From positions 4,967 to 68,966 of the forward strand of contig MQRK01240841.1 in NCBI GenBank assembly GCA_001938485.1: a stretch of 64,000 bases of DNA, given 5' to 3'. The position numbers were made by a program, and so were the translations under genes. This document shows, piece by piece, positions 11,160-23,977 of this stretch (the first letter of the stretch is position 1; every line of letters starts with the position of its first letter). The stretch comes from Girardia tigrina. Lineage: Eukaryota > Platyhelminthes > Tricladida > Dugesiidae. Below the pieces are notes generated by a model. It ran no database searches, was not told the origin of the DNA, and saw nothing but the letters and a program-made list of their open reading frames with translations.

Positions 11160-14015
11160 AATAGATTTAATATATATTATTTATTAAATTATTTCTAATT
11201 AATCAGTTGACGTTCATATAATCGATTTAAAACTGTTTTCGTGTTTTTCAAACGATTTAATATTAATTAAGCATCTATTTATTATTTTTTAATAATTTTA
11301 TTATTTGGATAAAATTAATTTTTAATAAAGCATTTTCAATGGAATATTTTTTGTATTTTAAAGTTTTATTTACTCTTATCTGAATAATCTGAACAGGCGG
11401 TAAAATTGAGCAGTTGGTCGACATCCTTCAATGTCATTATTGGTAATTTGAAAGAATTTCCTTTTTCTACAGCTTTCATAGAATATAATCAAAATAAAAT
11501 TTAATAAATTTTTAATTTTAAACACCTACAAAATTATATAATATATTTTCAAGAATTTTATTATCTAAAAATAAATGTTGAAAAATTTTTAATAAATTTT
11601 TGTAATTGTTTTTCAAATAGAAAAAAATATAATGGAAATAAAGATAAAAATTATGCGATTAAAGTTTTATTAATTATTTAGATTATTCTAAAATTTTATG
11701 TTTTGTTGTAAAATTAAAAATAATGATAAATAATAAAATGGTTATATTTTCTCGTCATACATTTGAAATTGTATCAATTTTAAAATAAAAAGTCTGTAAT
11801 TTATTGTTCTAAAATCTATTTTTTTAGTGTATAAATCGGAATTATCAAAATTTATTTTACTGAATAAATAAATATATTGAAGTTGTTTGCTCAAATATCT
11901 TGAAAGACAATCTTATCAACATTTTTAAATAACAAAACCATCAGGGAACTTTAGTTAGGAAATTCTTTTTTCTTTTACTATATTTATCAGGACAAACAAA
12001 CCATAAAATATCCATGATGTTGGTTGAACGATAAATGGAGCCTCGGTATTTTTTTAGGTGTCTTTCGCTGAATGCTGAATGATTTTTGAATTAAATATTT
12101 CATGATATTAGTCACGGACCGAATCTGTATGTTTAGAATTATTGTTCGTATAACAAGCAAAAACAAGAATTGAAATAATCATGTAATCAATGGCATTTGT
12201 GATTTGTAATTTTAGAAAAATCTGTGCATAAAATCGGAAAATAAGAAACAGGTCCTTAAGTAAAGCTCATATGAGAAGTGCAGAAGGGTAGGTTTAGATT
12301 ACGAATTATTAGAACCGGAATTTTAAGATTTAAAAGTAAGGCATGTGGAGACATGAATTTCGCATTTCAGGTTTCTTAAATTGCTCACAACCGAAAAATA
12401 ATCTTTAAGCTATATTTTCTGATTCGGAAATAGCAAATATTACTGGAGGAAATTGGCCTCAAAACATCTAAATGAATTTGTGTTAATGTATATTCTCCAT
12501 ATCATTATTTCCTATTCATATCGTCTGTATCTAATAACATGCGTTATGTATTTTTCAATTTTTTATTTCATTTAAAATTTCAATTTATTAATAATTGTAA
12601 TATATCAAGTCATGTGGGCATTACAATGATAATCTTATCTTATAAAGATGAATTTTGTGTTTGAAGACGTACAACCAAACTTTCCTTAAACATTTTCATT
12701 CCCACAGGAAGTTCAAATAGTTTTCTAAGAGTATTAAAAAATCCCCGGAAAAATCTCCGAGTTCACAATTTATTCAACCACATTGCTATTTTTTCAAACT
12801 GCCGAAATACTGATTTTTTATAATTTTGGATTCAGCTGACTTTTAAATACTTTATCACAAATGTAACTTTTTTCTTACCGCAACACTTTTCCTTGAAAGA
12901 AATCTGATACGCCAATCTAGCAAATGAATACTTTGTAAACAAAAATGAATAAATTTATTGAAAATCTTTTGAATAAACAATATAAGGCGATCTGAGCTCT
13001 TAAATTTTAGTATTTAAACTATTTCTAGTAATATTTTAATGATTATATTCTCGTCTTATGGTTTGATTATATTAAAATAATTAAAAATTATGTTTTAACG
13101 TCATAAATTTATTTATATAAAAAGATTATTCCAAAGAACATGTCAAGAAGTTGAAAACCCTTCGAAACATATTTGAGGTATATTTAAATTCCTGCAGTTA
13201 TCTGTAAAGCTTTTAGGACCATCTATATGGAAGGTCCAAGATAAGGCATTTCTCGAGTTTAATTTTGTTTATTCTTTGATTTACACTTTAATCCTTCAGG
13301 AGGATCCACTTCCTTAGTTTGCTATTGTAGTTCTTAAAAAATAAATCTTCCCATTCAGCCAAAAAACCAAAACAGGAATTCTTAAAATTAAAATTTCATC
13401 TTTTTTTGACCTTCCTAACCACTTAATATGAACCTAAAAGAAAACAAATAGTTTCTTCCTAATAGTTTCTTTACAAGCACAGAAGCAAGCTTTCATTCCC
13501 CAATACCTTTCTCAATGATCCTTAAGAAGATTGTACGGCAATATCCCATTATCTTAATTACAAAATATTGCATTATATTTCCTTATGTGCGTCTCACCTC
13601 AATAATCTATGTAGATAGTCCATTGATTAACAATCTAAGTAGTGATTATTTTATGTATAAATATTTGTGCTACAGAATAATTTTCTTATAATGTGTCGAT
13701 TTACTGTACAAAGTTTGTTTAAGTAGTTTTTAAAAGTTTTTTTCAGACTAACATTGTAAAAAGGTTTACCAACAAATATAGCGCGATATAATTATTTTAG
13801 TGTAATATGTCTGTTTGAAACTCATACTCGCCTCCTAGAACTATTCTAATTAGTTTTCATAGGATAATTTAATTAAATATTTTTTATAGGAAAAAATATA
13901 ACTTTGATGAAAGGTCTATCTTTGATAAAAAGATCAGATTAAATCCCCAAAACCACCAACAATATTTAAACATTAAATTGCGTTTTATTTTTATTTAATT
14001 ATTTTTTAAGTTATT
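11160..14015. other. AT-rich DNA, nothing recognised
   Basis: No supportable coding or repeat feature. It is the upstream flank of the receptor gene and may contain its promoter and 5' non-coding exons, but no element stands out. Confidence 0.4.
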
Positions 14016-14038
14016 AATTTGATAATTATACCATAATT

Positions 14039-14375
14039 ATGTACAATTTATTTAATTTAAACGTTTTTCTCTTAATAATAGATCTAGTCCTAAAAGACAA
14101 AAGGATGAGAGAATGGTCCGCAGTTGCTTATTTATCCTGTTACGTTATCATTTTGATTTTAACATGGTTTCTAAATATTTTTCTAACAATCGGTATATGC
14201 AGCAGTCGTCAGCTTTTCCGCTGTAAATCCAAAAAACCGACCCCCCATTTCCAGTCAGCCTCCCTCTCGCGATGTGCACAACTGGCTAATTATTATTTTA
14301 TTACTTCAATTTGTCTCTCAAATATAATCTCAGTCTCTCTCAATCCACCGTCATTCATAATGATGAATTGGTTTT
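14039..14375 (+). CDS. Class A GPCR, exon 1 (N-terminus to first extracellular loop)
   Basis: This is the first coding exon of a seven-transmembrane receptor acting at the cell surface. It encodes a short N-terminus without glycosylation sites or a clear signal peptide, and TM1 at about residues 27-52 (SCYVIILILTWFLNIFLTI, with the TM1 asparagine). A basic first intracellular loop follows (RQLFRCKSKKP), then TM2 at about 87-108 (YYFITSICLSNIISVSLNPP). The exon ends in TGGTTTT followed by GTAAGT, a consensus donor, after one base of a codon. The start ATG has an in-frame stop 21 bases upstream. A pyrimidine-rich acceptor-like site (ttttttaag) lies just before it, so a 5' non-coding exon is possible. 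The TM2 aspartate usual in class A is not evident (LSNII), which is atypical. The frame runs past the donor to 14419, but that is intron. Confidence 0.8.
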
Positions 14376-17339
14376 GTAAGTTTATTTTGGTTTTAATTAA
14401 TTTACAGTTGCCTAAGTAATTCTTCTATTTTTTATTAATAATTGTGGACCAAATTCAATCAAAATAATGCATAATGCATAATCTTCTATACTTAATTTAT
14501 TACTATTTTTATTATTATTATTAATAATAATATTAATAATAATAATATTTTAATTTGAGTTTCATTAATTCTAGGAATTTTTCATTATCAAAAATTTATT
14601 ATTTCGTCATTTATTGTATCAAATAAAGATTATTTATAATTTTATTTATTTATAATTAATTATTATAATTTATTAATAACATAATCATACCGACAATTCA
14701 GATCTGAAATTTTACATTGAAAATGTTTTTTATTCTTACGAGTCTACAAATAAAAATATTTTTAATACTTTTTTTGTTAAAGAGATGCTGAAAATCCTTG
14801 AAACATTTTGCGACATTATTAATGGAAGATTCATAATCAATTCGATAAAATAAAATATCTCCGAGTTTAATTTTTCTCTTTTTATGAACAATTAATTCTA
14901 AATTGATTGATTAAATCTTTCTTATTTTAGGAAATTTATTTGTGGATTAGGATTCAATCATGAGCTTTTATGTAAAAATGTTTATTATATTACAATTTTT
15001 TATTAAATTAAATGATTTCCCACATGATATTACTCGTAAATAAAAATTTTTCAAAAGTTTTTTTTTAATTTTTAAATTTCGTAAAACTGCAACATAAATT
15101 TTTTTAGAACCTTTGAACTGAAATGTCTAATAAGGTTTGACATTGTTGTGAGAATAGGGATACTAAAGTGGATTAAATATAGGGTGAACCGAATTTTTAA
15201 TCCACTTACGAATATAAATAAAAATAAAATCAAAACGTTGAATTAAAAAGATTATATTAGTAATAATGCAGCAGAAGGATAAAACGAAGGATATCATAAA
15301 AAAAAAAGAAAATCAGTTATAGGGGATTCAATGAGTAAAAATGTTACTTTAATGTTGTCCAAAATTGATCATCAACAAAATAAATAATTGTATGGAGTGG
15401 TTCACGAATTTTCACGAAGATAAATACAAATCCGAAACTTTGAAGATGACTTGATTCTTAGAATTCCTCGGTTGAAACTTGGTGAGAGTGGTTTCTAATA
15501 TTTTGGCTTTAAATTCATCTATTGAATCTTGTATTGTTTTTTTATTGACTTTTTTTATTGTTATAATTCTAATTATATTATAATAATAATCTTAATATTA
15601 TTATTATTATAATAATATTATATATAATTCTGCTAATATATAATTTTTTATTATCTTCCTAATTTTATCTTCTGTTATTGATTCTTTCTTTTCTCAGCAG
15701 TCCTCTCTAATTATTATTTACATAAATAAAAAAAAAATAAATCCCATTCAAAATACAAAAATGATTTTGTTTATAACACCACACACAAAAATAGATATTC
15801 ATATGTAGATTTTGTTATAAATAAAAAAATATGCGGGCACTACAGATAAGATGGAGATTAGCGTAGGGATAAATAGTAAATTAAGGTATAGTATTATTAT
15901 AGTGACATTATATTATAACAGAGTAGGGTGTAACGGAAGGTAAAAACGAAAGTGAATAAAATGAATTACAATATAACACGAAAAAAGTCGAAAAAAAGTA
16001 TATACAATGAAAATGTTAATTTGGAAAGTGGTATACCATATCAAATAACAGCTCAGTTTTGATAGACTAAAGACTCGGCACATTTAGATTTTGAATAGGA
16101 TCGAATGAATTTAGTTCGAACTTTCGAGAGTCAAATTGTCGTTTCTTCAATATTTTTTTCTTCTTGAATGCTCATCAACTTCGGTTTTGAAGGAATATTT
16201 TGTCGAAATAAAGGTCGGTAAAATTATTGGAGATCCTTTGAAAGGTTATTTTGAAATTAATAATTAATGTCCTGAATAGAAAGTCGAAAACCAGAAAACG
16301 GAAGCTTGGAAATTTGTTTCTAATATTGTATTAGTTCCAATGGATTTATCGATTTTTATTTTTAAAATTATATATATTTAATCTATACATAAGCGACAGG
16401 TCACTAAAAATAACGTTTTTTACAAATAAAATTGGTATTATTTTGAATCTAAAAGCATCATACTGGATAAATCACAAAGACAAAACATAACAGTCCAAGA
16501 AGTAGCGTTTAGATAAATGAATAATTTAAATTAAGTTCCAAAAAATATATCAAATTACGTGAATCAATTTCAGTAAAATAAAAATTCAAGACCCATTTCA
16601 GTTGATCGCTTGAATAATTGGAAAAGATAATAAAACATTTTCTAAAAATATAACCTTGTGATTAGAAAGAAGTTTATACGTAATGACATTATTGAATTTT
16701 AAAAATTATGAGAAACTAGAATAGGACCCATCATGTATGAAATGAAAGCTACATTTTCATATTTGAAAGTTTCTCTTATTTACATATTTTTAAAATTCGA
16801 AAATATTTTTAATCTTAATATTCTAGACGTTCTAGCCAAGCAAGACGGCCCGTGAAAGTAAACAACAAAAAAATTAATTTCACAAAACTTTCAATCATCA
16901 TAATAAAATTTAATATTAAATTTAAGCACTTTGGAGTTTCATTTATTGGATGAAACATATTTTGCTTTTCTTTTGTTATCGCTTTTTAAGTTGTTGAATA
17001 TCGTAAGAATTTTCTTTAACCTAACATAAACCTAAACTCTAACGTAAAACCCCAACTGTAACCTTTATAACTGAAATGTTGATATTATTTATTAATACCG
17101 AAAATTTGAAATTTTATACTAAATTGATTTTAAGCAATATAATTAGAAAAAAAGTGTAAGAAATCGTCATTTAACAATTTAATTAATGTATTATTACTAA
17201 TATTTTTATAAGTATATTGTTATTAGTATATTCATAAAACCTCTAACAAAATTACTTTTAGGAATCATATAAATAGTCATTATTCTAAATCAGTGTTGAT
17301 ATGAAAATTCATCAACCAACACTGTTTTTGGTTAATTAC

Positions 17340-17512
17340 TTCAACTTCCCGGCATCTTTTGGCAAAAGCGCTGAATCAGCAGAACCGCCTTGGTGCGGGC
17401 CGTGCAGATTGACCACGCTCTTACGTAAATTTGCTCCGGTTCCGCCGCAGTGTTGCATTTTGATCATAGTGTGACCGACAAACCAACAAACAAACTAACT
17501 AAATAACAAACT
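17340..17512 (+). repeat. GC-richer interspersed repeat with (CAAA)n-type tail, copy 1
   Basis: A compact block of higher G+C content (cccggcatcttttggc, cagattgaccacgctctta, ctccggttccgc) ends in GTGACCGACAAACCAACAAA and an ACAAAC run. The block order matches the second copy at 19255-19446. A variable GC-rich body with a conserved 3' end and a simple tail is the pattern of a SINE or of the 3' end of a non-LTR retrotransposon. No RNA polymerase III boxes or reverse transcriptase were recognised, so the class stays open. Confidence 0.6.
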
Positions 17513-18544
17513 AACATTTAAGTCAAATATATTCTTTATGAAAAATATTATATTTGATTACTTTTTTTAATAAAAAAATTATAAGAAAAATTTTTAATTG
17601 AAAATTTTATTTATTTTTTTATTAAATTTTTATTTTATTTATTATAGAATAAAAATAAAAATTATATAATATAATTGAAATCATTACAAATTAATTATTT
17701 CCGTTCAAAGTACATTGAATTAATTATTATATATTTTTTAGAATTAATGTATTATTTTAATAAAATCTTGTTTTTTTGTAATAATAAAACAGAGAAATTG
17801 ATCGGTTTATCGAAAGCTGATTTGTCGTTAGAGAAAAACCCGTCTCAATATGAGATTCTCCTGGCTAATTCCAGATCATTAATCCTTGAATTTTCAATTA
17901 AGTCTATATATTCATTTTGCATCAGAAAAATAAATTCTTTATTTCGAATAATTTTATATTCTTGTATATAAAAAACGAAAAAAAATATTTTGTTTGATAT
18001 AATCAAATCCATAAATTTGTAAAACAAAAAAAATCCAAATAACTATTTAATACATTTCTTTTGTTTGTGATAATCAGAAAAAAAAATTACTACGGATTTT
18101 CGTTTTAATAATTAATTAAATTTATTTTCTCTGATTTATATTTATTTCATGAAAATTAATCAAAAGAAATTTATTTATATTTAAATTTGTTGAAATAATA
18201 AAAAATAATAGTCAAAATTAAAGTTTACAAATATTTTTTATTTCGGTTTTTTTAATATTTTTCGTTTCTCATTTATTATTTTATCTATCAAAATACAATT
18301 TTATTTTCCGATTTTCCAGTCTCATAAATGTTTGATGTGTTTTGAATATCTCCCGCATTATCGATTTTAAAAGACATCATCAATTATCAAGTTTTTATTA
18401 ATGCAAAAATACTCTTTATTTAAATAATTTTAATCGAAATTAAATTCAATTATTTTACTTGAATTTTTGAGAAAGTATTTATTTCATAAATCTCAAACCG
18501 GTATAATAAAAATAAATAATAAATAAACTCTCTTTTCGACCATG

Positions 18545-18880
18545 TTCTTTAAGTAAGAGTAATATTGCAGAACATAGGAAAGAATCTAAATGTGATGTTA
18601 ATTCTGATAATTTCAAAATTCTGTGCAAGTATTTTGACAGTTATTGGGAGAGAGTGTCGTGTGAAGCATTGTTAATTAGGTCACGTTGTCCTAAAATCAA
18701 TGTTCAATCGGCAGTCTCAACCAGCTTATTGAGAATTTTTGATTAGCGTGATTACATGCAATCGATTACATAATCATCATTTTTGTATTTATATACAGGT
18801 GAATCGATTATTAATTAGTGACCTGAAGATGACGGTAGATCCGTCGAAATATATTGTCTTGAAATATATTTTTAAATGGA
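18545..18880 (+). mobile_element. Penelope-like 3' end: endonuclease tail plus hammerhead-like hairpin
   Basis: The frame SDNFKILCKYFDSYWERVSC followed by EALLIRS and PKINVQSAVSTSLLRIFD with a stop aligns block for block with the endonuclease C-terminus at 2184-2516. After about 80 bases of 3' untranslated region, CTGAAGA (18823) is followed by a perfect GACGG/CCGTC stem and GAAA (18845). A TATAT/ATATA stem comes next, as in a minimal type I hammerhead. One extra U sits between CTGAAGA and the stem. This is the best preserved of the four hairpins in the window. The element is 5'-truncated. Confidence 0.75.
18823..18871 (+). ncRNA. Hammerhead-ribozyme-like motif in a Penelope-like element
   Basis: The conserved core CTGANGA...GAAA is present, with a 5-bp G+C-rich stem II closed by TAGAT and an A+T stem III. 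Hammerheads in the terminal regions of Penelope-like elements are established. Self-cleavage here is inference; stem I is not obvious and the extra U after the first core block is unexplained. Confidence 0.5.
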
Positions 18881-19254
18881 TGAGTGTTGTTATTAAAAGA
18901 AAATTTTCGCCCGGATTTCGTATTATTAATAACTTATTTTAATCTTTTTTTTAATTTGACGATTAAATAATTTCATTTTCTTTAAATAAACTTCTTAAAT
19001 TTTATCATGCAGAAACTATTATTATTAACAGAAACTTTATTTACTTCTTGATTTTTTTAAATTTATAATTCTACTTTTAATTCTATTATTATTTCAAAAA
19101 TTTTTAAAATATTTTCTTAAAAATTTCTAACAATAAATATTTTTAAAGTATTTAAAACTAGAAAAATACCCGTCAAATATGATGGGTGAGCTGAATTTTC
19201 GACTTCGAAAGTTTTAATTTTTAAATCGTAATTATTATACTTCATTATTAATTG

Positions 19255-19446
19255 TTTTGAATTCTGTGTTAATTTAACAGTCAGTCATATAAATCGGATC
19301 CCAGGGCCTTTCGGCCAAGGTGCTGCAACGACAAAATTATATTGATGCGAGCTATCCAGATTGACCTCGATCTTAAATGGATTCACTCTGGTTAGTCCGC
19401 AATTTCGCATCGAAATGCGTGACCGACAAACAAACAAACAAACACA
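19255..19446 (+). repeat. GC-richer interspersed repeat with (CAAA)n tail, copy 2
   Basis: It contains a hairpin-like start (agggcctttcggccaagg), cagattgacctcgatctta, ggttagtccgc and GTGACCGACAAACAAACAAA. These are the same blocks in the same order as in 17340-17512. The two copies differ a good deal, so they are old independent insertions rather than a recent duplication. Confidence 0.6.
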
Positions 19447-19901
19447 CTTTTAGACAAATATTATATATATAATAATTTAACTTTAATAACTTCGTTTTAT
19501 GAGTATTTCAGAAATAAGAATTGTTCTTTCCAATTTAATATGTTTTAAAATAACTGAGGTCTCAATAAAATTAAGAATAATAATTTCATATCGTTGTTCA
19601 ATTGGAATTTCAAGACTTTCCTCATAAAATGCCGATATAATCAATGGAAAATCTCCCTGGAGAATTATTTTCTTTGTTTAGTAAGAAGGATAAAGCTTGA
19701 TTATTCTTCAGAATTTTAGATGACAATTTCGCGAAGTATTTATTTTTTTACTTATACATTTTTTCTTGAAAAATTAATAAATACGACAGTATATAAATTA
19801 ATAAATAAAGAATTCAAGGAAAAAAATGAATTAAAACCTTGTAAAGTATCTAACGAAGTGTTGGGATCGAGAAATTTCACAGTCAACACCAGGCCAATTC
19901 A

Positions 19902-20257
19902 TTAAGGGGGTACTGAGTCCGATGGAAAATTTCTCGGGATCTGAAATAAAATAAAATGATTATTAAAGAAATATAATATTAATTAATTAAAACTAACCTT
20001 AATTGATTTTGCACTTTGATCGGAAATAAAAATATAATTATTAAGATGACTTAATTGAAAAAAACTTACTTAATTGATCTGGAATCTGAAATTATAAAAA
20101 CAATGATTATTTATTTAGTTATAAAAAAAACTTACTTGATCGATCTGATCGTTGATCCTTGTTGATCTGAAATGAAAAATATGATTATGTTTTTTTTATT
20201 GTGCACTTTGATTGTTTGCACTTACTTGATTGTTTGGACTTTGTTTTCGATAGGAAT
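19902..20257 (-). CDS. Candidate micro-exon gene (five exon-like blocks, four tiny introns)
   Basis: On the minus strand five blocks are bounded by splice-like sites: A 20226-20257 (32 nt), B 20136-20166 (31), C 20070-20085 (16), D 19998-20013 (16) and E from 19940 to a stop at 19902. The introns are 59, 50, 56 and 57 nt. Donors are GTAAGT three times and GTTAGT once. Three acceptors are ATTTCAG; block D needs the weaker ATCAAAG. The phases are compatible throughout and give short peptides such as SYRKQSPNNQ, INKDQRSDRS and IPRNFPSDSVPP. The introns share ATAATCAT near their 3' ends, so exon-intron units appear tandemly duplicated. I do not recognise the product and found no start codon or signal peptide. 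Upstream, GGCTCATAGTGCCTGC occurs twice, 103 bp apart. It could instead be a degenerate tandem repeat that mimics exons. It lies antisense inside the receptor intron. Confidence 0.4.
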
Positions 20258-20264
20258 CTGCAGG

Positions 20265-20384
20265 GGCTCATAGTGCCTGCCGTGATTATTGACGATTTGA
20301 CAGTGAATAAGAAAAAGATCTTGAAAGATAATTGAAGACAGCTGATCGGTTGATAGTTACCGGTGGGTGCTCATAGTGCCTGCT
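20265..20384. repeat. Short direct repeat upstream of the micro-exon array
   Basis: GGCTCATAGTGCCTGC (20265) and TGCTCATAGTGCCTGC (20368) lie about 103 bp apart in the same orientation, next to the exon-like blocks. Confidence 0.55.
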
Positions 20385-20399
20385 GAGTATATTGATGAT

Positions 20400-21485
20400 C
20401 TGGTAGTCGAAAAAAATGTTCTGTATAGAACATCTTAAATGTCACCGTCCATGAGAAAGTCTAATAATCAAACCTCCATCAACCTCAACCTTTTTTTGTT
20501 GTCATTGTTAAACCTTTAATATCAATGTTGGATAATTGATGAACATTTATGTTTTTAAGTTGATTTATATTCTTTTAAAATATTTAAAGATTATTCTGTG
20601 GAAATATAAGAAATCATCAGAATATAAAACAACATGATATCTATAGAGATTTGTTCTTCTAGACATCAGATGGATGAATATTTATTAAAAAAAAGTTTAC
20701 GAGGAACCCGGAAGGTATTTGATTTTGTTCACTGGTAAATCATTGGGCCAGATGAACCTAACCTGTTAGAAAATTCAAAAATGTCCGGGTCTTATAAATA
20801 AAATTACTTTCAATTTTGAGACATCTCGATATGATTATTAAATCTAAAGTCTTATGATCAAATGATTATAAAATAAATGAATTAAATATTTTGAAACCTT
20901 CTTAATAGCGCACAATTAAAGTGTATCCATTATTTTTATCTTCTGTTGGACTTTTATTATCTTTTTTATGTATTATTTTTGAATTTTCGTTCTAATCTTG
21001 TTTATAAATTTTTTTTGTAATGGGGGTAATGCTACTAACATTAAAATGGCTTCTCATCACGGATTCAAGAGCACATACGATTTGGCAATGGAAACAATAT
21101 TAGTAGCAAAACTCGGGTGCAATTGATTCAGTATCCTAAAAATACAATAGAAAATAAAATTCAGAAATAAAATGTGTTAGAAATTCGAAGCACAAATACA
21201 TTATTAAATTGTATAAATAAAAATACTAAAATGAAAATGTAATAGTAATTTTTCGTGAAAATCTTAAATGTATTTTTTTAAAATATAAAACAGAAATTAT
21301 TAAATGAAATTTTACAAAACTTAAGATCATAAAATTAAAATTTTGGGTAAATTAGAATATAAATTATACAAATGAAATTCGTAAAAAGTTATTTTCACAA
21401 CAATAAGAATATTAGTTAGAATTGTAAAATATAAAAATGAGAATTTTAAAAGGTAACGAAAATTTCTAATTTAAAGCCTATATTG
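20400..21485. other. AT-rich DNA with a possible small coding remnant at 21010-21120
   Basis: Mostly featureless. At 21010-21120 (+) a short frame reads CNGGNATNIKMASHHGFKS, which loosely resembles the GIY-YIG block CNGCNATYIGETSRHF of the Penelope-like element. I regard this as weak. Confidence 0.25.
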
Positions 21486-21487
21486 TT

Positions 21488-21612
21488 AATTGCACGTATA
21501 GAAATTTAGAATGTAGGCATCCTCCGCCGGAGGCAGCTCACGAGGACCTCGTGTGGCTCTTACCCGAGCTAACAGCTCAGAGAGCTTTTCAGGAGCTGAG
21601 TCGGTGTATCAC
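21488..21612 (-). other. Short GC-rich coding-like segment with clustered palindromes
   Basis: In A+T-rich surroundings, a 120-bp G+C-rich patch contains three palindromic stems: CCTCCGCCGGAGG, CACGAGGACCTCGTG and GAGCTAACAGCTC. On the minus strand it is open as DSAPEKLSELLARVRATRGP followed by RELPPAEDAYILNFYTCN, bounded by stops. A donor-like GGTAAGAG lies inside it. It could be a piece of a retroelement protein, a host exon or a structured RNA. I cannot decide. Confidence 0.3.
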
Positions 21613-23168
21613 TGTACAACAGAATTGATTGACGACAATGCCAACAACGTTAAAATTTAAATATAATCTGGAGTGAAAACCTTGCACCTAACAAAATAGA
21701 TATGCCATGTTTCGAGAATTCAGACAAATCATAGACCATGCTTTTTAAAATCCCAACAAAAATGATTTTAATTTTTAATTTGATATAAAATGTTCAATTT
21801 CTTATGGATGTACAGATAGAAAATGTACTAATCCTAATTTTTTATGAAAAATAATAAATTGAATTTTGGATTTTCTAAAATATCTGGTTTAAAATTATTA
21901 AGAGAATGAAAGACGTTTCATGGCTAAAAACCTGACAATAATCTTTTTAAATTGGTTTTTATTTAAAATTTATATAAATAATATCATATTACAAAATGGA
22001 AAAGAACTTTTATTTTTAAAATAAAATTTGACTAATAATTCTTTTCGTTCTATTTTTCTCATTATTATTTTTTTCTAAAATTTGAAACTAATTAATTTAA
22101 TAGATTATAATTAAATTATTTTCACTGACTGAATTTTATTTGATGGATTCTCTGTGATTAATGTTAGAGAAAGAGGAAATTAAAACACCACAATTAGTAA
22201 TTGTTAAACAACAAACTTTTTTGAAGAAAATGACATCAAATATGTTTTATAAAAAATTATATTGGAAAGAAATACATATTAAAACCAATTTAATTAAATT
22301 AATTTTGTAATAATTTTAAATTTGTTTTAATTAGAAACCAGACGACAATAACTAATGAAAAAAAATTAAATATATTTGAAGGAATTTTGAATAAATTTAT
22401 ATGTTTTTTTGAAAATTAAAAACAATCTTAAATCGTTTTCAAACAAGTAAAATTTTCTTTAACCGCTACATTTAAATATATAAATGTGAAACCCAAACAG
22501 ATAAATTGTTATATATGTAACATTTTATTTTAATGTGCGAAAAATAAATTTTTCTAAGCACTTTTTAATTACATTAGATCAATTTATTTATTTATTTATT
22601 TTTTACAGTAGGGCCATTGTTTTTACTGCATGGAAACTGAAACTATATATTTAAAATCTGCATATACCTGGTCGAAAAAATGTTCTGAAACAATTTTTGT
22701 TACAACCTGATCAAATTTATTATAAATTATAATTATTGGTAATTATAATTACAAAAGGGTTAGTACCTTATGACTTAGTTTATAATTAATTATTCAATCA
22801 AAGAGTACTATTCCTCTAATAAATATAAATAAAATATTATAGTTCTCGAACTAATATAACAAGAAAAGGTCGGAAGAAAAGAAATCTTAATAAACAGAAA
22901 TGGAATAATATGGAAGGAAAAATAAACAAATGGAAATATCAAACGATTAATTGTTAGAACTTTGTAGAATAATAAGAATGAATATTGTTCTTCAGACAAT
23001 ATATTAATTGTTATCTTCTTTCGGAACGACCGAATACTCCATAATAAAGAAATAAAGAACTTTTTCGTAAAAATTTATTTCAATCAACAATTTTATACTC
23101 TTTTTGAATTGTCACCAAACTCTGAATATTAAAACAATTTCTTTATTTTAATATGATTCAGTTATTTT

Positions 23169-23257
23169 NNNNNNNNNNNNNNNNNNNNNNNNNNNNNNNN
23201 NNNNNNNNNNNNNNNNNNNNNNNNNNNNNNNNNNNNNNNNNNNNNNNNNNNNNNNNN
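23169..23257. other. Assembly gap (89 N)
   Basis: A run of N in otherwise A+T-rich intron sequence. Confidence 0.99.
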
Positions 23258-23977
23258 TTAATTATTATGATGAAATTTTCTTAAAGAATTTTACATTATT
23301 ATTCATTTAAATCAATTTAATTAATTTAATTTAAATTCCATGCGGAATCAACTAAATTAATTTAAATTAAATTAATTATCGATCAAAAATTTTAGCTTCT
23401 AATTTAATCCCTAACATTAATAATGTAATCCAATTAGGTGAGATTAATTGAGGTCGAGGCCCTTGATTAAAAAATTTTGAACTTTGATTAAATAGATTAT
23501 TTTTTACTGTCAGATTGGGGAAACAAATCGAGATTTGTTTTGCGAATTTAAGCAATTTAATTAGTTTTTTTTTTAAAATCAATATTAATTAAAAATATTA
23601 AATGTTTATAAATAAAAATATATTAATTGATAATATAAATATATTATATGATAATAAATATGATTATATCAAGGGGTTGTACAATAAGTGGTCCTTACAG
23701 TGATATTTGATGAACAAAATCTTTCTTTTGATTAATCTTTTTGGCTTTTATTGTATAATTAAATTATTATCATTTCACCAGTATGGTAAGGAAAACTTGT
23801 TTACGGTTTGTTCCACGGTACTTTGCCACAGAAATGTTTGACAGAAATATATCTCGGGTTGTAAAGCGACAGACTTTGTGGAAAAATATTACTTCTCTTT
23901 TGACATTGACAGCTATGTTTTTTTTCGTATAAGATTTGTTTTTTCTTCAACTTAAATCTTACACATTTTTCTAACTA

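Noticed and set aside
19720-19905. 61-codon plus-strand frame
   Set aside because: It is antisense to the last block and 3' flank of the candidate micro-exon gene, with no recognisable motif.
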